Assembly (NCBI GenBank): GCA_003223215.1
Contig: QHYH01000089.1
Span: forward strand, 103,618-167,617
Source of the DNA: Acidobacteriota bacterium
GTDB lineage: Bacteria; Acidobacteriota; Terriglobia; Acidiferrales; UBA7541
Direction: 5' to 3'
DNA: 64,000 bases
Shown here piece after piece: positions 53,842 to 61,732 of this stretch. The position numbers and the translations under genes are program-made. Each line of letters opens with the position of its first letter. The first letter of the stretch is position 1. The notes below the pieces were generated by a model. The model had not been told where the DNA came from and searched no databases. It was given only the letters and a program-made list of their open reading frames with translations.

Positions 53842-55782
53842 CTAGAGAACTCCCGCTTGCTTGAGGGCGATCAGTTTGTCGAGCGTCAGGTTCTGGAAGC
53901 CGTGCTTGCGCGCTTTGTCGATGAATTCCGGCGTGATCCCCTCGACTTTTGCGCCGATGAGTTCATCCACGTCCAGGTTTTTGAATCCCGCATCCTGCAT
54001 GAACTTTACGTACTCCGGCGTAATGCCCTGCACTTTCATTCCGATGAGGTCGTCCACATCGGGTTTTAAGCCGGTGGCCTCGATGCCCTTGACGTAGTCC
54101 GGCGTGATCCCTTGCACCTTCATCCCGATCAGCTCCTCCGTGTCGGGCTTGAACCCGAGGGCTTGCATGCCTTTGACGTATTCCGGGGTAATCCCTTGCA
54201 CTTTCATTCCGATGAGGTTCTCCGGGTCGAACTTTAAACCGAGCCCGCGCATGTCGTTTGCATATTGCGGGGTGATACCCTGCACTTTCATCCCGATCAG
54301 CTCGTCTATGCCCAGGTTGGGAGCAAGGTTGCGCATGTCGCGAAGGTATTCCGGGGTGATGCCCTGGACGCGCATTCCGATCAACTCTTCCACGGTGGGC
54401 TTCATTCCCAACTCGTGGATTTCCTTGACGTAAGCCGGAGTCACACCCTGAATCTTCATGGCGATCAGTTCGTCGGCGGTCAGGCTCTTGAATCCCGCCG
54501 CCTCCATGCCTTCCAGATAGGATTCCTTCCCGCTCGCTTGCTCTTCGTCCCGCTCCTGCTTTTTTTCTTTGAGCTTATCGTTGTCCTTGTCTTTGCCCGC
54601 CTGTTCGGTCGAAGCAAAAGACTTTGCTGCCGTTGAAGTATTTGCCGGCCGCACCACGATCACAGTGCTGCTGCTTTGCTCCTCGGGGGCCGCCAAGTTT
54701 GCCAAGTTGCTACCTGCTTGGTGCCGATTCGCGCTTGCTTTGCTCCCCAGAGCGGCGTGCGCCACACCCAGGAAGGCGTTGCCGGCGAGCATCGCTCCCG
54801 CCAGACCTACCACCGCCACGGCCATGCCCGCCACGCGGAGTCTTCCCGCCGCCTCATCCAGACCGAGCAGCCGTACCACGCGCTCACTAAGCGGGCTGCG
54901 GTTTGCCGCCATCAACAACGAAGGCGCCGTGCGCCACTCCTCCATTAGCGTGAGCGCTCGTGCGTAGTTCACCGCGTCGCCAGAAACGGCAACCGCTTCG
55001 TCGTCGCAGCAGTGTTCGCGCTCTGTGCGAATCCGCTGACTTACCCACCAAACCGCCGGGTGGTAAAACAGCAACGTCTCGACGCCGATCTGAAAGAGAT
55101 TCACAAAACCGTCGAGCCTGCGAATGTGCGCTAGCTCGTGCGCGATGATCATGGCAATCTGCTCTTCGCTCAATCCTGTCAGCGCTTTTGCCGGCAGCAG
55201 TACCACCGGGCGAACCCATCCCAACACCGCGGGCGCGTCCAGCCGCAAACATTCGCAGTACCGGATCACGCGTTCGAGCCCCATTTTCCTTTGCAGCGCC
55301 AAACATTTCTCATAAAGTTCCCGCGCCACCGGCCTCATTTCGCAGCGCCGCATCTTCTCGACCAGGAACAGTCCTCCGGCCGTCCGCAAACTCAGCAGCA
55401 GCACTCCCAGGAACCATGCTTCCACACACCACAAAATCCCCGCCGGCTGAGGCGCCGGAGCTTCTGGCGCCGGGGCGCCGGGACCTGCCGCGACCGATAC
55501 GCCTTCGACCGGTTTCACCGCAAGCGCGGAAGCCCCCGGTGCCCCGTACCCGACGGCCGGATCTTTTTGCCGCATCAGCCCCGCGAGGGTGATTAGCGGT
55601 GCCGCCATCATCAAGGCCAGCGCGATCACCGCCAGGGCGTAACGCGTCGTGGCTCGCCGGCAAAGCGCGTTGGTCACGGCAAAAAGCGCCGCGAGCGCCG
55701 CCCCCTGCCACACGAAATGGAGCAGCGTCCAGCCGAGCGCCTGCAGAAGTTCGGGAGAGATTCCGTGCGCCAGGATTCTCAT
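53842..55782 (-). CDS. M56 (BlaR1/MecR1-like) metalloprotease with C-terminal repeat array
   Basis: Membrane protease of 646 aa. Four transmembrane helices surround a cytoplasmic zinc site: AHELAHIRRLDGF (HExxH) and the distal Glu in RIRTEREHCCDDEAV. This is the BlaR1 fold that cleaves or releases the partner repressor. After the last helix (MAVAVVGLAGAMLAG) and a Lys/Glu/Asp-rich linker, the penicillin-binding sensor of BlaR1 is absent; instead eight 28-29 residue repeats follow with consensus ELIGMKVQGITPEYVKxM. ATG 55782 (GAGGAGA upstream) overlaps the blaI stop by 4 nt, so the two are coupled. The repeats are probably the signal-sensing part. Confidence 0.85.
   Translation of the reverse strand: MRILAHGISPELLQALGWTLLHFVWQGAALAALFAVTNALCRRATTRYALAVIALALMMAAPLITLAGLMRQKDPAVGYGAPGASALAVKPVEGVSVAAGPGAPAPEAPAPQPAGILWCVEAWFLGVLLLSLRTAGGLFLVEKMRRCEMRPVARELYEKCLALQRKMGLERVIRYCECLRLDAPAVLGWVRPVVLLPAKALTGLSEEQIAMIIAHELAHIRRLDGFVNLFQIGVETLLFYHPAVWWVSQRIRTEREHCCDDEAVAVSGDAVNYARALTLMEEWRTAPSLLMAANRSPLSERVVRLLGLDEAAGRLRVAGMAVAVVGLAGAMLAGNAFLGVAHAALGSKASANRHQAGSNLANLAAPEEQSSSTVIVVRPANTSTAAKSFASTEQAGKDKDNDKLKEKKQERDEEQASGKESYLEGMEAAGFKSLTADELIAMKIQGVTPAYVKEIHELGMKPTVEELIGMRVQGITPEYLRDMRNLAPNLGIDELIGMKVQGITPQYANDMRGLGLKFDPENLIGMKVQGITPEYVKGMQALGFKPDTEELIGMKVQGITPDYVKGIEATGLKPDVDDLIGMKVQGITPEYVKFMQDAGFKNLDVDELIGAKVEGITPEFIDKARKHGFQNLTLDKLIALKQAGVL
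53845..54520 (-). repeat. eight tandem repeats of about 84 bp encoding GITP units
   Basis: Eight units of 28-29 codons each end in QGITP or a variant (the last ends QAGVL). Units 4 to 7 are the most alike at DNA level, consistent with recent internal duplication; the first and last differ more. Confidence 0.85.
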
Positions 55783-56168
55783 CGGCTTCTCCTCTCGCAC
55801 TCATCGAGCAGCCGGCGCAGCTCGTCCAGTTCTTCCCTGCTGGTTCGCCGGCCTTCTAGAGCGTGCATCATCAATTCGCTGGCCGAGCCTTCAAATACGC
55901 GTTGCAGCACGTCGCACACAAGCTGCCGTTTGGTTTCTGTCGCCGGCTGACATGCTTCATAGACGTGCGCGCGCTGGCCTTCGTCTCGGCGTACCGTGCC
56001 CTTGGCGGTCATAATCTGAAGGAGTTTCAAGACCGTGGTGTAACCGAGGGATTTCTTTTCGCTCAGAGCTTCGTGGACCTCGCGGACCGTGGAGGGCCCG
56101 CGCGCCCACAGCACGCGAAGAATCTCCAATTCCGAAGCAGTGGGCTTTTGCAAAGGTTCCTTAAGCAT
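55779..56168 (-). CDS. BlaI/MecI/CopY family repressor
   Basis: Winged-helix repressor of 129 aa. LQKPTASELEILRVLWARGPSTVREVHEALSE and LGYTTVLKLLQIMTAKGTVRRDE are the classic BlaI recognition region; the C-terminal helices (LLDECERR) form the dimer and hold the protease-sensitive part. It is the first gene of the blaI-M56-repeat operon and would be inactivated by the M56 protease. Twin ACGAA-N4-TTCGT operators flank its -35 box. No Shine-Dalgarno sequence precedes ATG 56168, which fits a leaderless or very short leader. Confidence 0.92.
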   Translation of the reverse strand: MLKEPLQKPTASELEILRVLWARGPSTVREVHEALSEKKSLGYTTVLKLLQIMTAKGTVRRDEGQRAHVYEACQPATETKRQLVCDVLQRVFEGSASELMMHALEGRRTSREELDELRRLLDECERRSR

Positions 56169-56182
56169 GCGCGGGAGCCTAC

Positions 56183-56218
56183 TACGAAGAGCTTCGTATT
56201 GTCAACGAAATTCTTCGT
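56183..56218 (-). promoter_or_regulatory. blaI promoter with twin ACGAA-N4-TTCGT operators
   Basis: TACGAAGAGCTTCGTA (56183-56198) and ACGAAATTCTTCGT (56205-56218) share ACGAA-N4-TTCGT and are 21 bp apart centre to centre, two helical turns. Between them, on the minus strand, is a consensus -35 TTGACA (56205-56200); the weak -10 TAGGCT (56181-56176) follows at 18 bp. Start would be at or beside the blaI ATG. Confidence 0.7.
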
Positions 56219-56393
56219 AGTATTTTGCCGGGCCCGCATCAGGGTCGAGTTGGGGCTTCGGCGAAGATTTTCTCGAATACCCGCGGCGGAGCAGGCTCTC
56301 GAACGCCAGATCGCCCAATTGTGCTTTGCAGCCTGGACGCGGCTCGCTCCCCGCGCCGCCTTCCGGGGGCACGTTTTCCACAGCTGCAACCTT

Positions 56394-56411
56394 ACCACAA
56401 TATCTTGTGGT
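56394..56411. promoter_or_regulatory. NrdR-box-like palindrome
   Basis: ACCACAATATCTTGTGGT has 7-bp arms and its core CCACAATATCTTGTGG fits the NrdR-box consensus pattern acaCwAtATmTwgTgt at the conserved positions. It lies 9 bp before a -35 box for the small zinc-ribbon gene and 1.1 kb beyond the end of nrdJ, not at the nrdJ promoter. Only one good box is seen; NrdR sites usually occur in pairs. Confidence 0.4.
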
Positions 56412-56420
56412 GTTTTTCTC

Positions 56421-56449
56421 TTGACGCCAAGGATGGCTCGGGGCAGAAT
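56421..56449 (+). promoter_or_regulatory. sigma-70-type promoter for the small zinc-ribbon gene
   Basis: TTGACG (56421-56426), 17 bp, CAGAAT (56444-56449). Start would be near 56456 and the gene begins at 56551. The NrdR-like palindrome is just upstream of the -35. Confidence 0.5.
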
Positions 56450-56550
56450 GCGCGCCAGCAAATGCGCTGTTCCCGCGCGGTCCCTGGTCTCCGACCACAG
56501 GCACGGGCGCTGCAGGATGGACTCCGCTTTGCGGCCTTTGAGGTGAAGCG

Positions 56551-56766
56551 ATGCAATACCTGCCCGGCCTGACGGTGCAATGCATCAACCCGCTGTGCCA
56601 AGCCCGCGGCCGCTGGCTGCGCGCCGATGTCGCTGGTCCGGTCGCCAAGGACGGCCGCTGCCCTTCCTGCGGAGACTTTCTCCGCAACGTGCCGCCGCCG
56701 CTCGGTCCGCGCTTGCGTATGCGGCCGCGCTTGCTCGCCGGGCGGCCGCCGCTGCGCCCGCGCTGA
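56551..56766 (+). CDS. small protein with zinc-ribbon-like cysteines
   Basis: Protein of 71 aa. Two cysteine pairs fit a zinc ribbon: CINPLC at residues about 11-16 and CPSC at about 37-40, followed by a very basic Pro/Arg-rich tail (PPPLGPRLRMRPRLLAGRPP). AGGTGA is 4-8 nt before ATG 56551, and a promoter lies at 56421-56449. It could bind nucleic acid. No family recognised. It is not NrdR: length and the ATP-cone are missing. Confidence 0.5.
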   Translation: MQYLPGLTVQCINPLCQARGRWLRADVAGPVAKDGRCPSCGDFLRNVPPPLGPRLRMRPRLLAGRPPLRPR

Positions 56767-56864
56767 AGCCATCCCCGTTGTCCTGGCCATAGCCTTTCGG
56801 TTGAAGCTAGGCCGGGCTGCTCGACCGAGTGTTGGTCATTGATTTTCTCATCCCGCTGCTGCCA

Positions 56865-56886
56865 GCCGAGGAGGCAGCTCCTCGGC
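56865..56886. terminator. strong G+C hairpin between convergent genes
   Basis: GCCGAGGAG-GCAG-CTCCTCGGC is a perfect 9-bp stem with a 4-nt loop, extended by a GCCAGC/GCTGGC outer pairing. It lies 98 bp after the zinc-ribbon gene and 125 bp beyond the end of the minus-strand gene at 57011. No T-tract follows, so a Rho-independent role is doubtful. Confidence 0.4.
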
Positions 56887-57010
56887 CGTTGCTGGCGGCC
56901 CCAAACCGTTTGCAGATCCCCGATTCAAAAACATTGCCGAAGGAACGCCTTTATTAGATCTTTTCGATGCAGTCAGGGAAGAAAAACGAGACTTGGCAGC
57001 AACCGGACCG

Positions 57011-57349
57011 TCAGGTCTCGACGAGGCCTTTTTCGAGGATCTCTTCATCGGTGAGCCACGGATCGGGGATGTTGGCGGAGCCGAGGCGAAGGATGTCTTC
57101 GAGCGCGCCGCGGACTTCGCAAAGATGAAAATCGACGCCGATGCGTTCGAGCAATTCAAGCAGCGCCTCGGCACCGACCGCTTCGATCGGCTTCGCACGG
57201 ATGCCGCCGTGGTTCACCCGCTGGTAGGTCACGACGTAAATGGCCAGGGGACCGGCTCCATGGCGATCAATATGAAGAAAGCCCCGGGTTTGGGGGTGGG
57301 CCGGGGCGCGCCGCGCTGCTACACCTGAAGCGGGAGGGTGTGCGCTCAT
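57011..57349 (-). CDS. small protein of unknown function, 112 aa
   Basis: The C-terminal 80 residues look genuine: LAIYVVTYQRVNHGGIRAKP, then AEALLELLERIGVDFHLCEVRGALEDILRLGSANIPDPWLTDEEILEKGLVE, a mixed alpha/beta pattern with good amphipathic helices. The first 30 residues are Ala/Arg/Pro-rich and may not be translated; no good ribosome-binding site precedes ATG 57349. No family recognised. Confidence 0.5.
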   Translation of the reverse strand: MSAHPPASGVAARRAPAHPQTRGFLHIDRHGAGPLAIYVVTYQRVNHGGIRAKPIEAVGAEALLELLERIGVDFHLCEVRGALEDILRLGSANIPDPWLTDEEILEKGLVET

Positions 57350-57544
57350 CGTGTTGGTGTTTTCACCGCTTGAGAGAGGTTTCCTTTCGTCGGATTCTCT
57401 CGAAGAGCTTCTGGAGCTAACGCCCTGAGCGACAACCTCCTAAACGAGTCAGATCCAGCAAGCGATCCCTCACCCGCTCGAGCGGGTTTCGAATAAACAT
57501 TTCTTGAGGTCGTTTTCCATAAGCCTTCGCCTCGGTCCTTCGCT

Positions 57545-60340
57545 TTAGCTGCAGCCGCTGGTGCTGCCGCAGTTTTCGCATTTGTAGCAGGCGCCGTTCG
57601 GAACCATCAGCATGCCGCACTCGCTGCAGGTCGGCGCTCCTTCATAGGCGTTCGTCGGCTTGGTGGCGGCTGCCGGCGCGGGAGGAGAGGCCAGCGCCGA
57701 GAGAATCACGGGAGCAGGAACCGCGGGGCCGCTGTTCTCGGCGTGCGTCCCGCCGTTCAGTTTGAGATAGTCCGAGGAGATAAACCGTCCGCCGAGCCAC
57801 CGCGCGATGTAATCCAGGACCGAGGAAACGAAGCGGATGTTCGGATTCGCGGTGATGCCGGAAGGCTCGAAGCGGGTATTCAGCAGCTTGTCCACAAAGA
57901 CCTTCAGCGGAACGCCGTATTGCAGGCCGAGCGAAATCGTTAGCGCCAGACCATCCATCACGCCAGAGAGGGTCGAACCTTCCTTGGCCATTTTGATGAA
58001 TACTTCCCCGGGACGCCCGTCGTCGTACATGCCCACGGTGATATAGCCTTCATGGCCGCTCACGCTGAATTTGTGGGTGACGGAAGCGCGTTCGTAAGGC
58101 ATTTTTTCGCGCTGCGCGCGCTGAAACAGCTCGCGTTGCACCGGCTCGGCCGCCCGCGGCGCGGCTTCGGTTTTCTTGTCTTCCTTCTTGGCGTCCTTGG
58201 CGGCACTCAAGGGCTGCGAACGCTTGGAATTGTCGCGATAGATAGCCACGGCTTTCAGCCCCAGCCGCCACGACTCGATGTAGGCGTTCATGATGTCTTC
58301 GACGGTGGCTTCCTCGGGCATGTTGATGGTCTTCGAGATTGCGCCCGAGAGAAACGGCTGCGCGGCGGCCATCATCTTCACGTGGCCGGTCCAGCGGATG
58401 GAACGCCCGCCGCCCTGGGGCGCGAGCGAGCAATCAAAAACCGCCAAATGCTCTTCCTTCACGTATCGCGCCCCTTCGATTTTGCCGTTTTTGTCGATGT
58501 AGGAAACGATTTCGCTGGATTGCTCGGGCGTGTAACCCAGTTTCATGAGCGCCTGCGGCACGGTGTTGTTGACGATCTTGATCAGGCCGCCGCCAACAAG
58601 CCTCTTGTACTTCACGAGCGCCAGATCCGGCTCGATCCCGGTGGTGTCGCAATCCATCATGAAACCAATGGTGCCGGTGGGCGCCAGCACGGTGACCTGG
58701 GAATTCTTGAAGCCGAACTTTTCGCCGTGATCGAGAGCCGTGTCCCAGGATTCCTGGGCGGCCAGAAACAATTCCGGCTGGACATGCTCGGGTTGGATGC
58801 CGCGCATGGCTTCGCGGTGCATCCGGATGACCTCGAGCATCGGCTCGCGGTTCACCTCATAGCCTGGAAACGCGCCCATGCGCTCGGCAATGCGCGCAGA
58901 CTGCGCGTAGGCCTCGCCGCACATCAGCGCGGTGACGGCGCCGGCCATGTCGCGGCCCTCAGGAGAGTCGTAGGGCAGCGCCATGGACATGAGCAGCGCA
59001 CCGAGGTTGGCGTAACCCAGCCCGAGCGGCCGGAAATTGTGCGAATTCTCGGCGATCTTCTCCGTCGGGTAGCTCGCGTTGCCCACCAGGATTTCCTGCG
59101 CGGTAATGGTCGCGTCCACGGCATGCATGAAAGCCGGCACATCGAACTGTCCGCCGGTGGTGACGAATTTCATCAGATTCAGCGACGCCAGGTTGCACGC
59201 GGTGTCGTCCAGGAACATGTATTCCGAGCAGGGATTGCTCGCGTTGATGCGCGCCGTGGACTTCGAGGTGTGCCAGCGATTGACGGTGGTGTCATACTGC
59301 ATTCCGGGATCGCCACAGTGCCAGGTGGACTCCGCAATCTTCATCATCAGGTCGCGTGCACGGAGCTTTTCGACGGGTTGCCCATCGTGGACGTTCTTGG
59401 TCCACCAATCCTTGTCCTCGACCACGGCGCGCATGAAGTCGTCGGTGACGCGCACGGAGTGGTTGGCGTTCTGGAAGAAGATGGAGCTGTAGGCCGCGCC
59501 GTCAATCGAGCTGTCGTAGCCCTGTTCGATGAGCACATGGGCTTTGCGCTCTTCCTTCCTTTTGCATTCGATGAATTCGGCGATGTCCGGATGGTCGATG
59601 TTCAGAATGACCATCTTGGCGGCGCGCCGCGTCTTGCCGCCGCTCTTGATGACGCCGGCAAAGGCGTCGAAACCCTTCATGAAGCTGACCGGACCCGAGG
59701 CGATGCCGCCCCCGGAGAGCGCTTCCTTGCTTCCGCGCAGGGTGGAGAAATTCGTGCCGGTGCCCGAGCCCCACTTGAACAACATGCCCTCGGTCTTGGC
59801 CAAATCCATGATGGAACCCATGTCGTCTCTGACCGAGTTGATAAAGCAGGCGGAGCATTGCGGCTTGGCCTGGACGCCGACGTTGAACCACACCGGGGAA
59901 TTGAAGGCCATTTTCTGCTCGACCAGCAGGTGGGTCAGTTCATCGCGGAAAGCCTCGCGCGAGGCGGCATCGGCGAAGTATCCGCCCTCGTTGCCCCAGC
60001 GGACGATGGTATTAGCCACGCGGCTGATGAGTTGCCGAACCGAGGATTCGCGGTCGGGAGTGCCCATCTTGCCGTGAAAATACTTGCTCGCGACGATGTT
60101 GGTGGCCGTTTGCGACCAGGTTTTTGGAACCTCCACATCTTCCTGACGGAAGATGGTCGCGCCCTTTTCGTTGCCGATCAAGGCGACGCGTTTTTCCCAT
60201 TCGACCGCGTCGAAAGGCGATTTTTTGCCGTCGGTAAAGTGGCGCGAAAAAGTCAGACCTTCCCCCGCGCCTGCGGCCGCTCTCTCTACCGCATCCGCCG
60301 CCCGCGTATTTCCGCTTAGTGCGTGCTTCACGGTTGCCAT
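57545..60340 (-). CDS. nrdJ: adenosylcobalamin-dependent (class II) ribonucleoside-diphosphate reductase
   Basis: Reductase of 931 aa that makes deoxynucleotides using a B12-derived radical and works with or without oxygen. QKMAFNSPVWFNVGVQAKPQCSACFI contains the first redox Cys region; INASNPCSEYMFLDDTACNLASLNL carries the thiyl-radical Cys motif; LAPTGTIGFMMDCDTTGIEPDLALVKYKRLVGGG and GYTPEQSSEIVSYI are family-specific. The C-terminal Cys-rich end (CSECGMLMVPNGACYKCENCGS) is the zinc-ribbon/redox tail of NrdZ-type enzymes. GGGAGG lies before ATG 60340. No cobalamin riboswitch was recognised; the leader instead holds two hairpins, one with a T-tract. Confidence 0.95.
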   Translation of the reverse strand: MATVKHALSGNTRAADAVERAAAGAGEGLTFSRHFTDGKKSPFDAVEWEKRVALIGNEKGATIFRQEDVEVPKTWSQTATNIVASKYFHGKMGTPDRESSVRQLISRVANTIVRWGNEGGYFADAASREAFRDELTHLLVEQKMAFNSPVWFNVGVQAKPQCSACFINSVRDDMGSIMDLAKTEGMLFKWGSGTGTNFSTLRGSKEALSGGGIASGPVSFMKGFDAFAGVIKSGGKTRRAAKMVILNIDHPDIAEFIECKRKEERKAHVLIEQGYDSSIDGAAYSSIFFQNANHSVRVTDDFMRAVVEDKDWWTKNVHDGQPVEKLRARDLMMKIAESTWHCGDPGMQYDTTVNRWHTSKSTARINASNPCSEYMFLDDTACNLASLNLMKFVTTGGQFDVPAFMHAVDATITAQEILVGNASYPTEKIAENSHNFRPLGLGYANLGALLMSMALPYDSPEGRDMAGAVTALMCGEAYAQSARIAERMGAFPGYEVNREPMLEVIRMHREAMRGIQPEHVQPELFLAAQESWDTALDHGEKFGFKNSQVTVLAPTGTIGFMMDCDTTGIEPDLALVKYKRLVGGGLIKIVNNTVPQALMKLGYTPEQSSEIVSYIDKNGKIEGARYVKEEHLAVFDCSLAPQGGGRSIRWTGHVKMMAAAQPFLSGAISKTINMPEEATVEDIMNAYIESWRLGLKAVAIYRDNSKRSQPLSAAKDAKKEDKKTEAAPRAAEPVQRELFQRAQREKMPYERASVTHKFSVSGHEGYITVGMYDDGRPGEVFIKMAKEGSTLSGVMDGLALTISLGLQYGVPLKVFVDKLLNTRFEPSGITANPNIRFVSSVLDYIARWLGGRFISSDYLKLNGGTHAENSGPAVPAPVILSALASPPAPAAATKPTNAYEGAPTCSECGMLMVPNGACYKCENCGSTSGCS

Positions 60341-60473
60341 TTCGTCCCTCCCGCGCCATCGGATCCCGCCAAGCTGCGGGGGGACCCTATTATTTTACTC
60401 CCGTGTCGGGGGTCATGCTTCGCTTCCAAGTCTCGACACGCGATTCGGGGACTCCCGGGAACGCTCTCGAGCG

Positions 60474-60499
60474 AAAAAAAGACGACTGCCGAGCAGTCG
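60474..60499 (-). terminator. Rho-independent terminator in the nrdJ leader
   Basis: Read on the minus strand: CGACTGC-TCG-GCAGTCG (60499-60483) then TC and seven T (60480-60474). The stem is 7 bp, mostly G/C, with a 3-nt loop and a good U-tract. It lies 134-159 nt upstream of the nrdJ ATG. No minus-strand gene ends here, so it is either the end of an unannotated transcript or an attenuator for nrdJ. Confidence 0.65.
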
Positions 60500-60568
60500 C
60501 AGGCTAATTCGCGCGAAACGCCAATGCACCGCCGTGGCCGCCCATTCCTCGATCAGCCTCACAGCAGA

Positions 60569-60597
60569 TGCTCCGCCACGCTTAAGGTCGCGGAGCA
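60569..60597 (-). promoter_or_regulatory. stable hairpin upstream of the nrdJ leader terminator
   Basis: TGCTCCGC (60569-60576) and GCGGAGCA (60590-60597) are perfect 8-bp arms with a 13-nt loop. On the minus strand the hairpin precedes the terminator by about 70 nt. Together they look like a structured leader with an expression platform. No known riboswitch consensus was recognised. Confidence 0.35.
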
Positions 60598-60885
60598 AAT
60601 ACGATGGCGCTCGATTTTTTCGCTAAACAGCCGGGTGGCTTATCGTGGACGCGTGGACCCTCGAGCCGCTCTCGACTCGGCCCGGCTGGCGCTTCCACAT
60701 CCCCCGAATCTGGAGTTGCAGTATCGACGGATGCGAAAAGCCTGTCAAGAGGAAAACGCGAGATATGGTTAATATTTTGGTACCGCGTCTATTTGTAGTG
60801 GTCCATTTTCCGCGCAAGTTGTGGCGCTTCAACACTTTTTGCACCGTTTGTCCTGGCGCCACACTAAGGGCATCCAAATAGAAGG

Positions 60886-61506
60886 ATGAAGCGAAGTTTT
60901 TTCTGTCTGCTTTTCCTGGGACTTCTTTCTTGGCAACGAATTGCGCAAGAAAAAGCTGCCTCCGAACCGCCGAATTCCGCCTCGAGCGAACCGGCTTACG
61001 GGGAGAAACTGCGCATTCCGGGAATCCACAACGCCGGAAAAATTAACGACCTGCTTTACCGCGGCGGGCAACCAAAACAAGCAGGGCTTGCCGAACTGAA
61101 AAAGTTGGGCATCACCACGATTGTGGACCTGCGGCGCGACGATCCGCAAAAGGCGGACTGGGAACGCCGCGAAACCGCGGCTTTAGCCATGCGCTTTGTG
61201 TACATTCCGGTGAGCGGGTGGGGACCTCCGAGCGACGAGCAGGTGGCGCAATTCCTCGCCTTGTTTCGCGAGGATCCCAAGCAAAAGGTTTTCCTGCACT
61301 GCCGATTCGGGGATGATCGCACCGGCACCTTGGTCGCGGCCTATCGCATCGCGGTCGACCAATGGACCCCCAAGCAAGCCATCGGCGAAATGTACTTTTT
61401 TGGCTTCAACTCCTTCTGGCATCCCTCGATGAAGAAGTTTATCGAGCAATTCCCGGAGCACCTGCGTTCGGCCCCGGCCCTCGCGCCGCCGCGCTCTTCG
61501 CCCTGA
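60886..61506 (+). CDS. exported dual-specificity/tyrosine protein phosphatase-like protein
   Basis: Protein of 206 aa with a signal peptide (FFCLLFLGLLSWQRIAQ). The phosphatase P-loop is VFLHCRFGDDRTGTLVAAYR (HCx5R, with Cys and Arg intact), and the general-acid region is likely IPVSGWGPPSDEQ. GITTIVDLRRDDPQKADWERRE is the conserved strand-turn region of this family. The predicted location is periplasmic, unusual for a protein phosphatase, so phospho-sugars or lipids are alternative substrates. Two kinase genes follow 227 bp downstream on the same strand. Confidence 0.8.
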   Translation: MKRSFFCLLFLGLLSWQRIAQEKAASEPPNSASSEPAYGEKLRIPGIHNAGKINDLLYRGGQPKQAGLAELKKLGITTIVDLRRDDPQKADWERRETAALAMRFVYIPVSGWGPPSDEQVAQFLALFREDPKQKVFLHCRFGDDRTGTLVAAYRIAVDQWTPKQAIGEMYFFGFNSFWHPSMKKFIEQFPEHLRSAPALAPPRSSP

Positions 61507-61543
61507 ACGACACTCCCTCGCGACCCCCGGGCCTGGTTTAGAT

Positions 61544-61607
61544 ACCTGTACCTTTCCCTTATTCATCTTGGAACCGCCTTCTTATAAATGGGTTATGACC
61601 TGTACCT
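61544..61607 (+). repeat. 10-bp direct repeat upstream of the kinase genes
   Basis: ACCTGTACCT occurs at 61544-61553 and 61598-61607, 54 bp apart (about five helical turns), and GTACC recurs twice more before 61640. They lie upstream of the kinase operon and may be binding sites for an activator. A TATAAA (61583-61588) lies between them. Confidence 0.3.
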
Positions 61608-61732
61608 CCCATTTTTTCCTAGTACCAACGTACCCCGGAAAAACATTACCCTCGCTTCATTTCGCTGCCGGCCGAACTTCCTTATTCTTGCACCCTCACG
61701 TTAGAAAGCTCTTCGCAAGGGAGAGACACGAG

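Larger units (their letters stand above)
60341..60885. other. 545-bp region between divergent nrdJ and phosphatase genes
   Basis: No gene is confidently seen. On the minus strand it holds hairpin A (60569-60597) and hairpin B with a T-tract (60474-60499), both upstream of nrdJ. A TAAAAT box about 50 nt before the nrdJ start, after hairpin B, could be a second promoter, but lacks a -35. Two short minus-strand frames (60413-60598 and 60623-60877) have no ribosome-binding site and look spurious. Confidence 0.5.

Noticed and set aside
52779..54520. Tandem repeats as a CRISPR array
   Set aside because: Repeats are coding, about 84-87 bp without unique spacers, and translate to an uninterrupted protein repeat.
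58052..60319. Open frame of 755 codons opposite nrdJ
   Set aside because: Antisense shadow of nrdJ without ribosome-binding site or recognisable domain.
60341..60620. Cobalamin riboswitch before the B12-dependent reductase
   Set aside because: The conserved B12-box and core sequence were not recognised; hairpins there are of another kind.
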